Shown one piece after another: positions 50,631 through 63,432 of a stretch of DNA of 64,000 nt. The DNA lies in contig NC_023756.2 in the NCBI RefSeq assembly GCF_000499845.2, forward strand, positions 3,641,306 through 3,705,305, in the 5' to 3' direction. The stretch is from Phaseolus vulgaris. Its lineage: Eukaryota > Streptophyta > Magnoliopsida > Fabales > Fabaceae. Within the stretch, counting starts at the first letter, position 1. Each line of letters begins with the position of its first letter. A program made the position numbers and the translations under genes. The notes beneath the pieces are model-generated. The model searched no databases. It was not told the origin of the DNA and saw only the letters and a list, made by a program, of their open reading frames with translations.

Positions 50631-51562
50631 GACAATAGCATGGCCATGATTAGGAGTATAGAGATCCAGATGAGACAGCTGACCAAACAAATTGCACAAA
50701 TTGTGGAGGAACAAAGTGGCCAGTTTTCAGTCAATAGGCAAACCAATTCAAAAGAGCATTGCGATAATGTAGTGGCTGAAAAAGAAGAAAAAGATGAGAT
50801 AGAGGGGAAGAGAGATGAGAAAGAGAGAAGTGAGGAGGAAAAAATAAGAAGAAAAGTGAAAATAAGGAGAGAGGAGTTTTTGAAAAAGATTTATCATATC
50901 CCCATTCTCCTTCAAAAAGCGAGAAGGAAAGAAAATTCTTTGATAAATTGCTCCCTAAAAATTATTTTGCAGGAAATTTGAAGCAAGATTCAACATTTGA
51001 AAGATTTCGAAAGAATAGGAGCTATATTGAAGAAAAAAATATAGAGCTGGAGGATAGATACAGTGTCGTTATTCAAAAAGGCTTGCCTAAAAAATTCAAG
51101 GACCCAGGGAGTTTTAACCTTCCCGTGTCTATAGGTGCTTTATTAGTAGCCAATGCTTTATTGGATTTGGGAGCAAGCGTAAATATAATTCCTTTGGCAA
51201 TGCTGAAGAAAATAGGTGATTTGGAGATTAAACCCACCAAGATGAGTTTAAAGTTAGCTGATCAAGTAACCAAGTATCCATATGGTGTGGTTGAAGATGT
51301 TCTCGTCAAGGTGGATAAATTCATATTTCCTGTGGATTTTGTTGTGATGGACATGAAAGAAGATGAGGAGGTTCCCTTGATACTTGGAAGACCCTTTATG
51401 AAGACTGCTAGAATCATAGTTGATGTCGACAAAGGAGAACTTCAAGTTAGAACTCAAGATGAGGAGGTAACTTTAAATCTTTTTAATGGTCTTAAAAATT
51501 TTAATGCAGGGGAAGAATGTGTACAGAAGGATGGATCACAGAGATATTCCACCTTGAAATAA
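50631..51562 (+). pseudogene. Athila-like gag tail and protease
   Basis: A lysine- and glutamate-rich gag tail (to 50980) and, after a frame change near 50945, the protease: ALLDLGASVNIIPLAML and PLILGRPFMKTARIIVDVDK. The DLGAS form is usual for this lineage. No reverse transcriptase, RNase H or integrase follows before the LTR. Confidence 0.8.
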
Positions 51563-53218
51563 ATAGGCGTCAAGCTAGATGACGTTAAACGAGCGCTTAC
51601 TGAGAGGCAACCCCGTCCACATTTTAGTTTTATGTTGTTACCTTTGTTTATTTTATTTTTCAAAAAAAAAATAAAAAATCTTGTATGCCTCCTAATTATT
51701 TTGCAGGTTATGTATTTTGACTTGAGGACAGGTTCTATTATTCAGGGGGCAGATCCAGCAAATGAAGCAAGACTGTAGATAAAGATTTTAACAAAAAGCT
51801 GGATGACTTCTTAAGAAGAGAGGATTGAGCAAAAATATGGTTTTATCTTTCTAATTATCTTTTCTTTTCAATTATTTGAATTTTGTCTTATTTTATTTAT
51901 TTTATTTTTCGGTTATTTTGTTTTCTGTTTATTTGCTTATTTGTTAGTTTGTTTTTATTGCTTATTTTGAATAAATTTCATGTTTTGTTAGTTTGGTAAT
52001 TTTAAGTCTAGAATTATCTTTCTTGACTAAATTTCAGTTTTAATTTGTTTGTTTTCTAGTTTATTTTTTTTTTCAAATAAAAAAGAACTAGAATATTAAT
52101 TTTGAATTGTGGGAAAAAGAATTTGAGTTTAAATATTAAATAGTGAGATGAATTAGACACAGGTTAGAAAAGAAAATATGATTGAATCCCTATTCAAATG
52201 TAGTTAAAATTATGATACATGCAAATTTAACAGGATGATTGATTAGGACAAATAATGACAAGACAAAAAGGAATGAGACCATTGAAACCAAGTGAGTGTG
52301 TGAACCTTAAACAATTTTGAGGGTTTTACTGATGAATTGACAGTTGTGGTTGCTTAATTTTTATTTTTGTTGCATCGTAAAAGAGCATGAAGATGATTGA
52401 GGCATTTGTTTGTGTTAATTAGGAGCTAGGGCCAAAAAGCCAACCTTTATATTAGAATTCCATTTTTTTTATATCCCCTTTGGGCCAAGAATTTTTTTGT
52501 TAATATTGCACCTTAACCTTTATTGATATAATTTTCTACCCTTTAGCATGTCTAAGGAAGGAGAACATAGATGCAATACATATAGAAAAGGGAATGGTTG
52601 GTTCTGATTTTGAAAGTTCAAAAAGTTGAAAATAGGAAGAATTTTTTCCTATAATTGAAAAAAAAAAAGAAACAGGAGAAGAAAAAAAAAAGAAAGATAG
52701 GAAAAAATTTCATGAAAATCATGAAAAGAAAGAAAATTAGGAAAAAGGTGACATCGAAAGAAAGTGGTAATTAGATAACATATATGTTCTCTATAATTGA
52801 ATTGTATGTATGTTCTTCTTCTTTAAGATGTGCATTTTGTTATCTAAGAAAAACCAATATTTTTTGGAAGCCCAGCCTCATTACAACCCTGGAAAAGACC
52901 TCAAGATTCATGTTCATAATATGTTTGTGATTTGAAGATGAAATGAAAAGCAACTGTGATTTGTTATGATTCAGTGAAAATAGAGAGAAACACTTACCCG
53001 TGAGCATATGAGAAGATATTCCTTGATGAATTGTCATTTATTTGTTTTCATTTGATCCTGGAAATTGAATGTGTTTATATTTTTCTATATTTGAATTTGG
53101 AAGCATCATAAGTTTCTAATTTGATCTGTTGTTTAGTGAATTAAGCTGTTTGATATTTAAATTCAAATATATTCATTTACTTTGCTTGAGGACAAGCAAG
53201 ATTCTAAGTTGGGGAGAG
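51563..53218 (+). mobile_element. Athila-like 3' internal region, no coding domain
   Basis: About 1.65 kb, T- and A-rich, without a domain. It begins with a conserved-looking CTAGATGACGTTAAACGAGC motif and ends in a purine tract AAGTTGGGGAGAG (53206-53218) directly before the LTR. The lack of pol means either a large internal deletion or a non-autonomous member. No envelope-like frame was found. Confidence 0.65.
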
Positions 53219-54316
53219 TGATAAGTGTCTAATTTCAGTAATATTTCATATTAAAATATAGGCACTTATGAGGATTTATTGCTAATTTACATATAAAATA
53301 ATCCATAATTTATGAATTTATACCTTTTTACATTTTTTATGATCTTTATTTGAATAAGAGTATTTTATTCCCAAATTTGGTGTTAATTGCAGATTTCTAA
53401 GGAAGATTGGAGATTTGGATTAAAGATGAATGATTTGAGCTAAAAAGATAAAGATAGAAGGTCCCAGAATGGAAAAAGATGCAAAGGAAGATTGGGCCTT
53501 TTTTTATGTTTTATCATTTAGCCCGTTAGCACGACACAATAAACAACCTAACCCTAGAAAACTAGGATAAATAGAGGGCTAGAGGCTCAACCTTAGGGTG
53601 CCAGATTGAGAAGAAAACACAATAGAGTGAATTGTAACCCAATTGGGAGAATGGAAGGTGATAGAAGTATGCGTGCTAATTCTACCCTTTGGGATTTGGA
53701 GTAATTTGCTCAAACTCTTATGTATTGAGGTGATATTTTATATATTAATATTCAGTTCTTGATTGATTATTGGTATTGTTGTTTTACTTTTAATTTTCCG
53801 TGACAAATTGAGAATCTTAAATCTGACCGGGAGGTATTTTTAGGGTTCGGACCTAAACAACAATACTTAACATATTTGAGTGCTAGGAATAGACTTGAAA
53901 TGTTAATTGCTATTAAACGTCTGAGCTTCGTTCTACGTTGTTCTTATAATTATGCGAGGGATCGATAGTTAGGGGACATTCTTAAGGATTTTATATGCGA
54001 GGAATCGATATAAATGATTTTTATACGGGCATCAATTTCAATCAAAGAACTTAATATTGACATGCTAATCAAAATACTTGAGAGTGAGAGAGATGAAACT
54101 AATCCTTATTTTTCCAATTGAAACAACTAATTCTTTGTTTGTTTTCTTATTGATCAGTGCCAACACAATTAATTCAAAACTCTTTTAATTGTTCTATTTT
54201 TATATTTAGCGATTATTGTACTCGATAATTCACCGTTCCTTGTGGGATCGATATCCGTCCTTAGGGACAATTATTACTTTTGACAAACGCGGTGCACTTG
54301 GCGTAAAAAGTCATCA
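53219..54316 (+). repeat. 3' LTR of the Athila-like element
   Basis: 1098 bases from TGATAAGTGTCTAATTTCAG to a TCATCA end. The left boundary is fixed by the purine tract. The right end falls exactly where the reversed Tat-like pol begins. No matching 5' LTR is in the window. Confidence 0.75.
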
Positions 54317-55240
54317 GCTACTCCGCATTCGCCATACTAAGTCACCTTTGTGGAACTGTCTTGGTTTGACCTTGGAGTTGTATCGTCTGGCCGCCCAAAT
54401 TTTGCATGCTTCTTCTCTAATTCTACACTTGTCCCGAAGTTCGTTGATGAGATCGAGGCCGACCGAGAGACTTTCCTTGTTTAGATCAAGATCAAGGGTT
54501 TGTCGGCGGAGAGAAGGTTCTCCAATCTCGACGGGAATCATAGCTTCAGTACCATATGTCAAGTTGTACGGCGTTTCTTGTGTAGTCGTCTGAAGAGTAC
54601 AGCGATATGCCCATAAGACCTCTAAGAGTTCTTCCGTCCAGTTACCCTTGGCTGGGCCGAGACGTTTCTTCAGTTTGTTCAGGATGACCTTGTTTGCAGC
54701 TTCTGCTTGTCCGTTTGTTTGCGGATGTTCGACTGAACTGGCGATGTGTTTGATGTGGAGCTTCTCGTAAAATTCAGCTAACGTCCGGTCGGTGAATTGC
54801 CGACCGTTATCGGTGATGATGATCTGTGGAAGCCCGAAGTGGCAAACGATATTTTTCCATACGAAATTTTGAACATTGCGGGCGGTGATTGCAGTAAGAG
54901 GCTCGGCTTCGATCCACTTGGTGAAGTAATCAATGCTGACCAGTAAGAATTTACACTGGCCTTTACCGGGGGCGAAAGGGCCAATGATGTCCATACCCCA
55001 TTGGACGAACGGCCAAGGTGATAACATAAAATGAAGTTCCTCAGGTTTTTGATGGGACAAAGTGCCAAACTCTTGGCATTTAAGACATTTTTGGACGAAA
55101 TTGGTGCAGTCGCCTTGGACGGTCGGCCAGTAGTATCCGGCCCGGAATACTTTGGCAGCCATTGTTCGTGCGCCGGAGTGAGTTCTGCAAATTCCTTCGT
55201 GCAACTCCCGGACGACATAGGAAGCTTGGTCGGGTGTCAA
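54317..55240 (-). pseudogene. Tat-like integrase, C-terminally truncated
   Basis: Zinc-binding part (HEGICRTHSGARTMA, CLKCQEFG), then the core: GMDIIGPFAPGKGQCKFLLV, SIDYFTKWIEAEPLT, IITDNGRQF, HPQTNGQAEAANKVI. The catalytic acids are in place. The C-terminal domain breaks off at GDLVWRMR. Confidence 0.9.
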
Positions 55241-55267
55241 ACATTTAAGGAGTAGTCGGGTATAACC

Positions 55268-55846
55268 TCAGCGGTAAAGGTCGTCGCCAATTAAGACAAA
55301 ACGGGCGGCCTGCAGCTTCATGGTTTTTTCGCCGAGAGGACTACACGTGCCGTCGAGTAAATATTGCTTAATTGGGGTAATCCAAGTAGATTCCGCTTCG
55401 GTCGTTAGGCATTCTTGTAGGTCGATGCTTGGGCGTGCAAGCGTAACATGGATGACCGACCTATGCATTCCCTTACACTTCGTGGTTGCTAGCCGGGACA
55501 AGGCGTCCGCGCGAGTATTGTGATCTCGTCGAACGTGCTGCATGGAAATTTCAGAAAAGGTGCTCATCGACTGTTTGACTAAGTGATAGTATCGTTGTAA
55601 AAAGCTTTCTCGGACTTCATATTCATCATTAAGTTGATCGATGACTAGCCTGGAATCACTTTTACAAATTAACTTAGTGATCTCCAATTCTTGAGCGAGG
55701 CGTAGCCCGGCTAAAATGGCTTCATATTCGGCCTGATTGTTTGAAGTTTTGAAGTCGAATTTTAGGGCTTGCTCGATGAAAATCTCGCCGGGGCCTTCCA
55801 AAACGACTTCAGCGCCGCACGACCTTTCGTTGGAGGAGCCGTCCAC
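55268..55846 (-). pseudogene. Tat-like second RNase H
   Basis: The additional RNase H typical of Tat elements: DGSSNERSCGAEVVLEGPGE, then NNQAEYEAILAGLRLA, then CKSDSRLVIDQL and HNTRADALSRLAT. Closed by a TGA at 55268-55270 in phase with the integrase frame. Confidence 0.85.
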
Positions 55847-56062
55847 GTATAGGATCCACGATGAGTGTTCGGTCTCGGCTGAGGAAGGAGTGAGTTCGGC
55901 TGCGAAATCAGCAAGAGCTTGCGACTTGATGGCTCCTCGTGGTTGGTACTAAATATGGAATTCGGATAGTTCTATCGTCCATCCGATCATTCGTTCGGCT
56001 AAATCTGGCTTAGTGAGAAACTTTACAATGGGGTAATTTGTCCGAACAATAATACGATGATT

Positions 56063-56533
56063 TTAAAAATACATACGCATTCGCCGGGCGGTAACGATGA
56101 GAGCCATAGCTACCTTTTCGATCGTTTGGTATCGGATTTCGGTGCCATGGAGGGCGCGACTGACAAAATAAACTGGCCGTTCTTCAAAATTAATTTCTTG
56201 CACTAAGACTGAACTGACGGCTTCGTGTGAAACGGCGAGGTAGACTATAATGGGCTCTTGGGCGTCCGGTTTCTGGATGACCGACGGGGAAGATAGAAAA
56301 GTTTTCAATTGGAGGAAATTTTCCTCGCATTCGGTCGACCACTCAAAGTGGGATGCTTTTTTCAATAGTCGGACGATGGGCCTCGTTCGTTCGGCAAGTT
56401 TAGGAACAAATCTGGATAGAGCGATGAGTCGGCCGATGAGTCTCTGAATTTCCTGAATGGAGTTGGGACTTCTCATTTCGGAAATAGCTTTACATTTCTC
56501 AGGGTTAGCTTCTATGCCTCTATGAGTCAGCAT
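56063..56533 (-). pseudogene. Tat-like connection and first RNase H
   Basis: Follows the reverse transcriptase in the same frame after an in-frame TGA at 56586-56588: [14 protein letters not shown], then [17 protein letters not shown], then [18 protein letters not shown]. Further stops lie between 55970 and 56070. Confidence 0.8.
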
Positions 56534-56587
56534 GAAACCTAAGAACTTCCCCCCTTCGACGCCGAACGCACACTTGTCAGGATTGAG

Positions 56588-57334
56588 TCACATCTGGTGT
56601 TGGCGGAGGGCCTGAAAAAGTTCTTTTAGGTCAGCAATATGTTGCTTGCATGAGTCGGACTTGACAACAATGTCATCGACATAGACTTCAACATTCCTGC
56701 CGATCATGTCGTGGAATACATGGTCCATTAGTCTTTGATAAGTGGCCCCGACATTTTTTAGTCTGAAGGGCATAACTTCATAGTAGAAATTATCGGAATC
56801 AGTCATGAAGGCTGTCTTCTTTCGGTCGGTCGGGTGCATTTGGATTTGATTATAACCTGAGTAGGCATCAAGGAAGCTGAGGATGTGATGTCCGGCCGCC
56901 CCATCAACGAGACGATCAATGGTAGGCAGAGGGTATGAGTCTTTTGGGCATGCCTTATTGAGGTCCGTGTAGTCAACACACATTCGCCATTTTCCATTGG
57001 CTTTCTTTACCATAACCACGTTGGCTAACCATGTGCTATAATGGGCTTTCCGAATGAATCCAGCTTGTAACAATTTATCGGCTTCGTCACGTGCGGCCTG
57101 GCGTCGTTCCTCGCCTAGATGTCTTTTCTTTTGAGCTATTGGCCTAGCCTCTTTATATAGTGATAATCGGTGAGTGATGACCTGTGGGTCTACACCAGGC
57201 ATGTCAGCGGCCGTCCATGCGAACAGATCGGCATTTTTGACAAGTGTCGTGCCGATGGCCAGTCGGTCGTCCGGCTTCAGTGAAGTGTCGATATGTGTAG
57301 CGTGGCGATCGTCGCGAAGTGGGAACGGATGCAA
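56588..57334 (-). pseudogene. Tat-like reverse transcriptase
   Basis: Landmarks KANGKWRMCVDYTDLNKACP, FLDAYSGYNQI, TYQRLMDHVF and VYVDDIVVKS; the catalytic YVDD is intact. Stops on both sides interrupt the polyprotein. Confidence 0.9.
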
Positions 57335-57340
57335 GTCTTC

Positions 57341-58750
57341 TCATGCCTCCATACGGGGATCATCCATACGAGGGTCGAGATCGACAAGGGCTATCATTTG
57401 TCGAAGGGACATGCGCCGTCCGGAATGTCGGGTCGGGGATCGTCCTCTTTTTTGCGAGGGTCGGTCGTCCGGATTGGTCGTGTAGAGCCGTCGAGTTGGT
57501 TCGCTTTTCAAACTTGCGACATAACATTCTCTAGCGATTTTTTGATCGACATGGATTGTTGCAATGTCGTTATTTGTCGAAGGGAATTTCATGGCTAAGT
57601 GTGGGGTGGAAACAATGGCTTTTAATCTGTTGATGGACGGACGACCGAGCAGAATGTTGTAGGAAGTTTGGGTGTTGATCAGAAGATATCGTACGTTTAT
57701 GGTTTTGTGGAGACCGTCTTCCTCACCAAAGGTTGTATATAAGTCTATATACCCCTTAGTGTCGACCCGTTCACCTGAGAACCCTACAATTTGTTCGTTA
57801 TAGGGTTGAACATCTGATTCTGGGATGTGCATTTTTTTGAAGGTTTCCCAGTATAATATGTCGACCGAGCTACCTTGGTCAACCAAAGTCTTGGCAATCG
57901 CGAACTTGTCAATTTCCACGGTGATTACCATAGGATCGTCCTGGGCTGGATCTATGGCTGTGAAGTCGTCGTCAGTGAAAGTGATCGGAGGTATGTGTGG
58001 ACGCCTCCTCGTGGTAGCATGAGCGGACTGGATGTCCCGGAGATGTTTCTTTCGGGCGGAATTTGAGCACCCGCCACCGGCAAAGCCCCCGGCTATGTAA
58101 TTTATTTCGTGGTTCGGTTCGCCCAAGGTAACGGGTCCAGCAATCATATTGATGACTTCGCGAACTCGTTGGCAAGGGCGAGCGTTTCGGTCGGGACTTG
58201 TGCTACGGGCGCGTGTACGCCGAACGGGGCTTTCACTGCGTTTCCGCGAAGCCTGGCTATGGTCAGTTCGGCGTTTGAAATCGTTACGGTATGACCGGTC
58301 GACACCACGGGATGGACGGCCGGTACTTCGTGGTGGGGATCTTGAATTCCTTGTCCTCTTGATGAACTGCCGCAAATGGCCAGCCTGGATGAGCTCTTCA
58401 ATTTTGTCCTTCAACGCTTGACATCCTTCGGTCGTGTGACCAAAATTCCGATGGTACTGACAACGCTTAGCAGTATCTGCATTCGGTGGTGTTTGATATT
58501 GTTTTAGTGTCGGAATTAAATCCGTTTGCAGTGCTTCATCTAGGGCTTGTCCCCTCGGAACAGTTAAAGGGGTGTAACTGTTAAACCTGGGGATTCGGCC
58601 TCCTCTGTTCCGGTCGGACCTTGGGGTGGTTTGAACGGTCCGTTCGGTCTCGAATTCCCTTTCTTTGCTCGGGGTTTGATCTTTGAGAACTCCGGATCCG
58701 ACGGCTTTGAACCGTTGGTGATAGTCAATGTGTTCCTCAATTTGCATGAA
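57341..58750 (-). pseudogene. Tat-like gag tail and protease
   Basis: Zinc-knuckle-like CQYHRNFGHTTEGC with LKDKIEELIQAGHLRQFI, an arginine/serine-rich stretch, then the protease VDQGSSVDILYWETFKKM and YNILLGRPSINRLKAIVS. It is one frame away from the gag core; the shift lies near 58745. The first part of the open frame above 58750 is out of phase and not meaningful. Confidence 0.85.
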
Positions 58751-59574
58751 TTGGTTGCCCGAGTTCGAAGATCTTCCATGTCTTGAGGCGGCTTTTTGAT
58801 GAGACTTTCGGTAAAACGGCTCGGCCGGATGGCCGAAACCAAATGGTGTAACGCGACTTCCTTTTTGAGCCCTCGAATATTCATGCATGCCTTGTTGAAT
58901 CTATCTAAAAAGGTTCTGAGAGATTCACCTTTTTCTTGTTGTACCGCTAGGAGAGACATGGAGGACATGTGATGCGGTCTACTGGTGGCATATTGAGTGG
59001 AGAATTTCGCGGCTAGGATGTCAAAGTCGTCAATGGAGTTCGGAGGTAGCTCTGTAAACCAGGTAAGAGGTTCTCCCTGAAGCGACGTGGGGAATACTTT
59101 ACACCACACATTATTATCTGTGGTATACAAAGTCATTTGCGTCTTGTAAACATTTAAATGCTCGTTCGGGTCAGTCGAGCCGTCATAAAGTTTAATAGCG
59201 AGGCCTCTCCATTTGTCAGGAAGTGGTGTGGTGATTATTTCGTCTGTAAAAGGATAACCCCTTTTATTTGACTTTCTTTCGACTGTTTCAGCTCTGGAAG
59301 CAGGATTGGTGTCGGCCGGTGTAGGTATGCGAGAGGCGGTTCGGTCGGCCATATGGGATTGGCCTTCTCGTTCGGGATTATCGACCTGTCGCTGGAGTCG
59401 TGCATTCTGCTCTCTCAATAAGGCAATTTCTTCCTCTTGGCGGCGTTTATCCTCTTCGTGTTGACGACGGTCTTCCATCCCCTTTCGCCGTAGTTCCTCC
59501 ATCTGAGTTTGGAGTGTTTGAATCATAGTCATCTGTTCTGCCATAGCGTCATTGTTGTTCCTTGTCGCAACCAT
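58564..59574 (-). pseudogene. Tat-like gag
   Basis: Starts MVATRNNNDAMAEQMTM with a coiled coil (residues about 10-70, rich in E, Q and R), then the gag core: LYDGSTDPNEHLNVYKTQM, LTWFTELPPNSIDDFD, and FLDRFNKACMNIRGLKKEVA. The true frame is lost near 58745; the last ~60 residues are out of phase. Confidence 0.85.
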
Positions 59575-59604
59575 TATAGCTTTAAAAATTGAAAATTTGC
59601 CTCG

Positions 59605-59622
59605 GCCCCACGGTGGGCGCCA
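59605..59622 (-). other. Primer-binding site of the Tat-like element
   Basis: The minus strand reads TGGCGCCCACCGTGGGGC, two bases from the LTR. The TGGCGCC start fits the primer sites used by this lineage; the tRNA itself is not assigned here. Confidence 0.7.
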
Positions 59623-59624
59623 AT

Positions 59625-60069
59625 TGTACCTGAGTGGAGAGATGGGGCCCAGGCACGGTCGGTTGACGTAGTATAGTTGCTGACGTGTCGATCTTCTTCT
59701 CCTTCGCGGTCGCTCCTTCTTGGTGTCTCCTTCGGTCGGACGGGGGAGGGTACCTGCGAAGGCACTCCGACGCTCAAGTAAGTATGAGATTCTAAGTGTG
59801 GTTTAGTAAGTGAATGAAAATGTACCTTTCTCTGGCTTGAGCACCGTATTTATAGGATTGCCTAATGGGCTTTCTACCCCTTGGTTTCAGGGTGGTTATG
59901 GATAGGTCTTACCAATCGTGCTCCGGAATACCCGGGGAATATATCTTCTTTACACGCGTATTCCTTATTCTTCGGAGGTGTATTTTAACCACCTTAGTTT
60001 TGTCACGCGCCCTCACATTTATTATGAGTTCGGTCGGTCGGCCACGTTCGTCTGGTGCCTACCAGTACA
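59625..60069 (-). repeat. 5' LTR of the Tat-like element
   Basis: 445 bases, with mirrored ends TGTAC...GTACA. The unit D sequence begins immediately after it at 60070. The partner LTR and the second target duplication are missing. Confidence 0.75.
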
Positions 60070-63000
60070 ATTACATTTAATCAAATATATTATTTAGCAT
60101 TAATATTAAGAGATTATATTTTTTAGCAAGTCTCACCTTATTAGTTACTAAGACTCCTTTTTATTATAATTATTGATGATTCTTCAGGATATTTTGAACA
60201 AATATGATAATTGAAAATCTTGCAAAGCATAACTGAAATAACTGAAACAAAAGTGAGTATAATAAACTGTCCAAGACATATATTGTAATGTATTTACAAA
60301 TTATTATAATAGTGATTAATTTATCTAATTTTTCTTTATTTTCATCAAATTTTATCTTTTTTCTATTGTTGAAAAGTTTTTAAATTTTACTGTATGTACA
60401 CTGGAATCATTATTTGAATCACAAACTCATTTTCTATTTTATAGTCAATGAACAATTTCTATCCATCTATAATTTTAGAGTTATATATTTTAATTTTATA
60501 AAACACTTACATATTATTGAAAACACATCTGAGCTGTTATTATTTTGTTCCTGTTAAATGTAACAACATATGAAAATGTTAGGTGAAATAACTGAAATGA
60601 TAGAAATACTATATACAATTTGTTGAGGTAAAAATTTTGCATGTGACATTTTACTACATATGTATGCAAAACCTTGTTAACATTTGAAATTTTCATAATG
60701 TGTTAACTAATTTTATTATATCAATTATTTTATTTTATATATTAGTTTTAAATTTAAAAAATTATGTAAATAAATAAAGGAGTAAATGGTATTATGATAA
60801 TAAATATTCACTATTTAAAAACTAATTTAGTAAATAATATATTGATAACTAAATTGGTTTCCGTATAACATATTCAATAAACTAGTCTATATATAATTGG
60901 TTTATAAATCACAATAAAAGAAAATAGTACATAATTTTATAAAATTTAAATACTAAAAAAATAATATCTAAAATAAGATTTTAATGACAAAAAATTTAAA
61001 TATATTAATCAGGGAAAAAACTTAATATCTAATTTTATTTTTTATTGACAAAACATTAGTCCTTGAAATAAATTAATAATAATTAAAAAATATTTCTATT
61101 TATATTTCAATTAGAGACAAAAAAAAGTTGTTTCTAAATAAACAAATTTTTTTATGACCATTAGTCACTAAAAGTATAATCTCTATTTATATCAAAAGTT
61201 TTTATTAATAATAAAAACTAATTTAACTTTCAATAATTTTTTATTTATAAAATAATTTTTATTTAGTGAATATAATAATTAGTTATTTTTATTTCATCCA
61301 TCATAATCATCTCTCACAGCAGTATTGGAATGCATTACTATCAATGCGCAAATTTAAAACAAAATTGGAAACAATATATATGAAAGAGAAGTAAGAATAA
61401 AATATGAGAATGAAGATATCTCTTAATAATCTGAAACAAGAAAGAAAACATCTAATAATTGTAAAACAATATCATAAGGTAGATTTTTAATCTAATTTTG
61501 TACAAGGAAAGAAGATTATAAAGCAGACTCAGAGAAGAAAAAAGGAGCATCATATGCAACACACTCTAACCTAGTTTTATTTTATTTTTTTCTTTTTTTG
61601 TTTTTGTCTCCGCATGGAATGCTAAAATCATTTTGGTTGATTCCTTTGTAATTCTCATGAGTTTTGAAGTTTTGATGAATAAAAGTTTATTTTTTTATTC
61701 TTTGTAACAGTTGTTTTAATCTTTTAATCTCTTGGAAATTTGGTTTTTATGAGAGGTTGTACTTGAATGCACAATTGAGAGTCTTACTTGTCTTAAAATT
61801 TGGTTTTTTAATTAGTTCGCATTATTCTGATTAATTTCTTAGACGCATGATTCAGGAGAGAGGAGAGAAACATCCCATGAGTACATACATGGATACAAGT
61901 GGCATATTGAATACATCATAAACACATGTTTTCTGATAAGATTCAGTTAAATTAGATTGACACGTGTTTGATTTAGTTTAACATGTTGATTTTTATAGCA
62001 ATGTAAGTTCAAGAGGGGAGGGGGGTGAATTGTACTTAGACTAATTTTCGCAAAGATCAAATTATTCAATCCTGACTGAAAAAACAACTGGTTATTTTAT
62101 GAAATAACTATTGAAATTTCCTTAACAGAATACCACCATAGGGAAAACAATAGATTGTCTACAGAAACAACAAATTAATATTTTTCTTAAGCAAATTCAT
62201 AACCAATTTCAAGATATTCACTTAAAGAAAAATTTATCAGATTATTCTTGAATAGCAGCAGTTCTTGATATCAATTTAAGTCACCCAGATTAAACAGATT
62301 AAAACTCAAAATAATAGATCGAAATTCTTATTCTAGTCTCAATCAAGAAAAATTACAGATTATCTTTTCAGTTAACAAGTTAACAATTAAATTTTTTATA
62401 ACAAAACCAACAAGTAAAAAAACAATTGATTAATCTGTAAAACAACAATTTTACACTCAAGGCCTTTCACATGGTTTTTCCCTTCAAATCAAAAGAATAC
62501 TATTTTTTATAAATAGAACTCAATTTGTTGATTTGAGAATTAGATATAGTTTGTGTTAACGAACCTGTAGAAAAATATCCAAGTAATCTCTTCCTTCCTT
62601 ATCCAACTAAAATTGCATTTTTTTATTTTTGCAATAACAGAAGAAGGAGAATTTCTTCGATTGAGTGTATGAAAACTTTTTATACTTTGTCTTTCAAGCA
62701 CAAAATTATCGTCTAATTGTATATCATCACGCAATACTTGCGAGAATCTAAAAAAGTTTTTAAAATACAATTCAACACTCTCTTATTATGTTTTACCTAT
62801 TTTTTCACAGTTGAAGATGATATTTTAAACACTACATATTTATCTAGAAATTATTTTATCGTTATTTCTTTATTGTTATTTAAATTCACATTATGAAGAT
62901 TAAGTTCTATTAGACCTTTTGTCACGAGACTTGGTAATATCATTGGATGGTCTTATAAATCTATCAACTATCAGAAAAAAAAAACATGTTAAAATGTTCA

Positions 63001-63071
63001 GATAATACATTCAAAATTATACAAATAAGTCATATAGAGTGTTTATTATCATTAAAACTCATAGATAATGT
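60070..63071. repeat. Tandem unit D, upstream part
   Basis: Direct repeat of 14988-18010. The first ~1.2 kb (to about 61250) differs from unit B by scattered substitutions; the remainder is almost identical except for many one-base deletions. No gene. Confidence 0.85.
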
Positions 63072-63432
63072 ACTAGTTTTAGACCGTCTAATGGGACTTG
63101 GAAGATTAGGCACATGACCTGATTAGTGTTCCACTTATTACAAAAATCCAAGGAAAGTAAATGCAACACAAACTAAGGCAAAATCACATTCAAGCCATAA
63201 ACAAGTAAAACTCATCGTTTGAGCTTCTTTAATGGCATGTATAACTCCATAAAACTCAACAACCAAAGCAGTTTGAATATCTAAGGAAAGAAGAGAAACC
63301 ATCAATAAACGCACCTATACTCCCATGAAAAATACCACCACAAGTAACAAGACTAGAGAACCCCTAGCAGGATCATCATTATTAATTTTAACCCAACATG
63401 GTGAAGGAAACTCTCATCTAACAGGAAGAGGT
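63072..63432 (-). pseudogene. RNase H-like domain fragment, unit D
   Basis: Near-identical to 18011-18375 with additional one-base deletions near 63146, 63355 and 63431. Non-functional. Confidence 0.65.

Larger units (their letters stand above)
54317..60069 (-). mobile_element. Tat-like gypsy retrotransposon, 3' truncated
   Basis: Minus-strand element with a 5' LTR (59625-60069), primer-binding site (59605-59622), gag, protease, reverse transcriptase, two RNase H segments and integrase. It has no 3' LTR: the last residues of integrase (GDLVWRMR) stop at the Athila-like LTR. The base composition is clearly more GC-rich than the surroundings. Several in-frame stops and one frame change make it inactive. 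Confidence 0.9.

Noticed and set aside
51563..53218. Envelope-like frame behind the Athila-like protease
   Set aside because: The stretch has no long frame and no signal peptide or membrane pattern.
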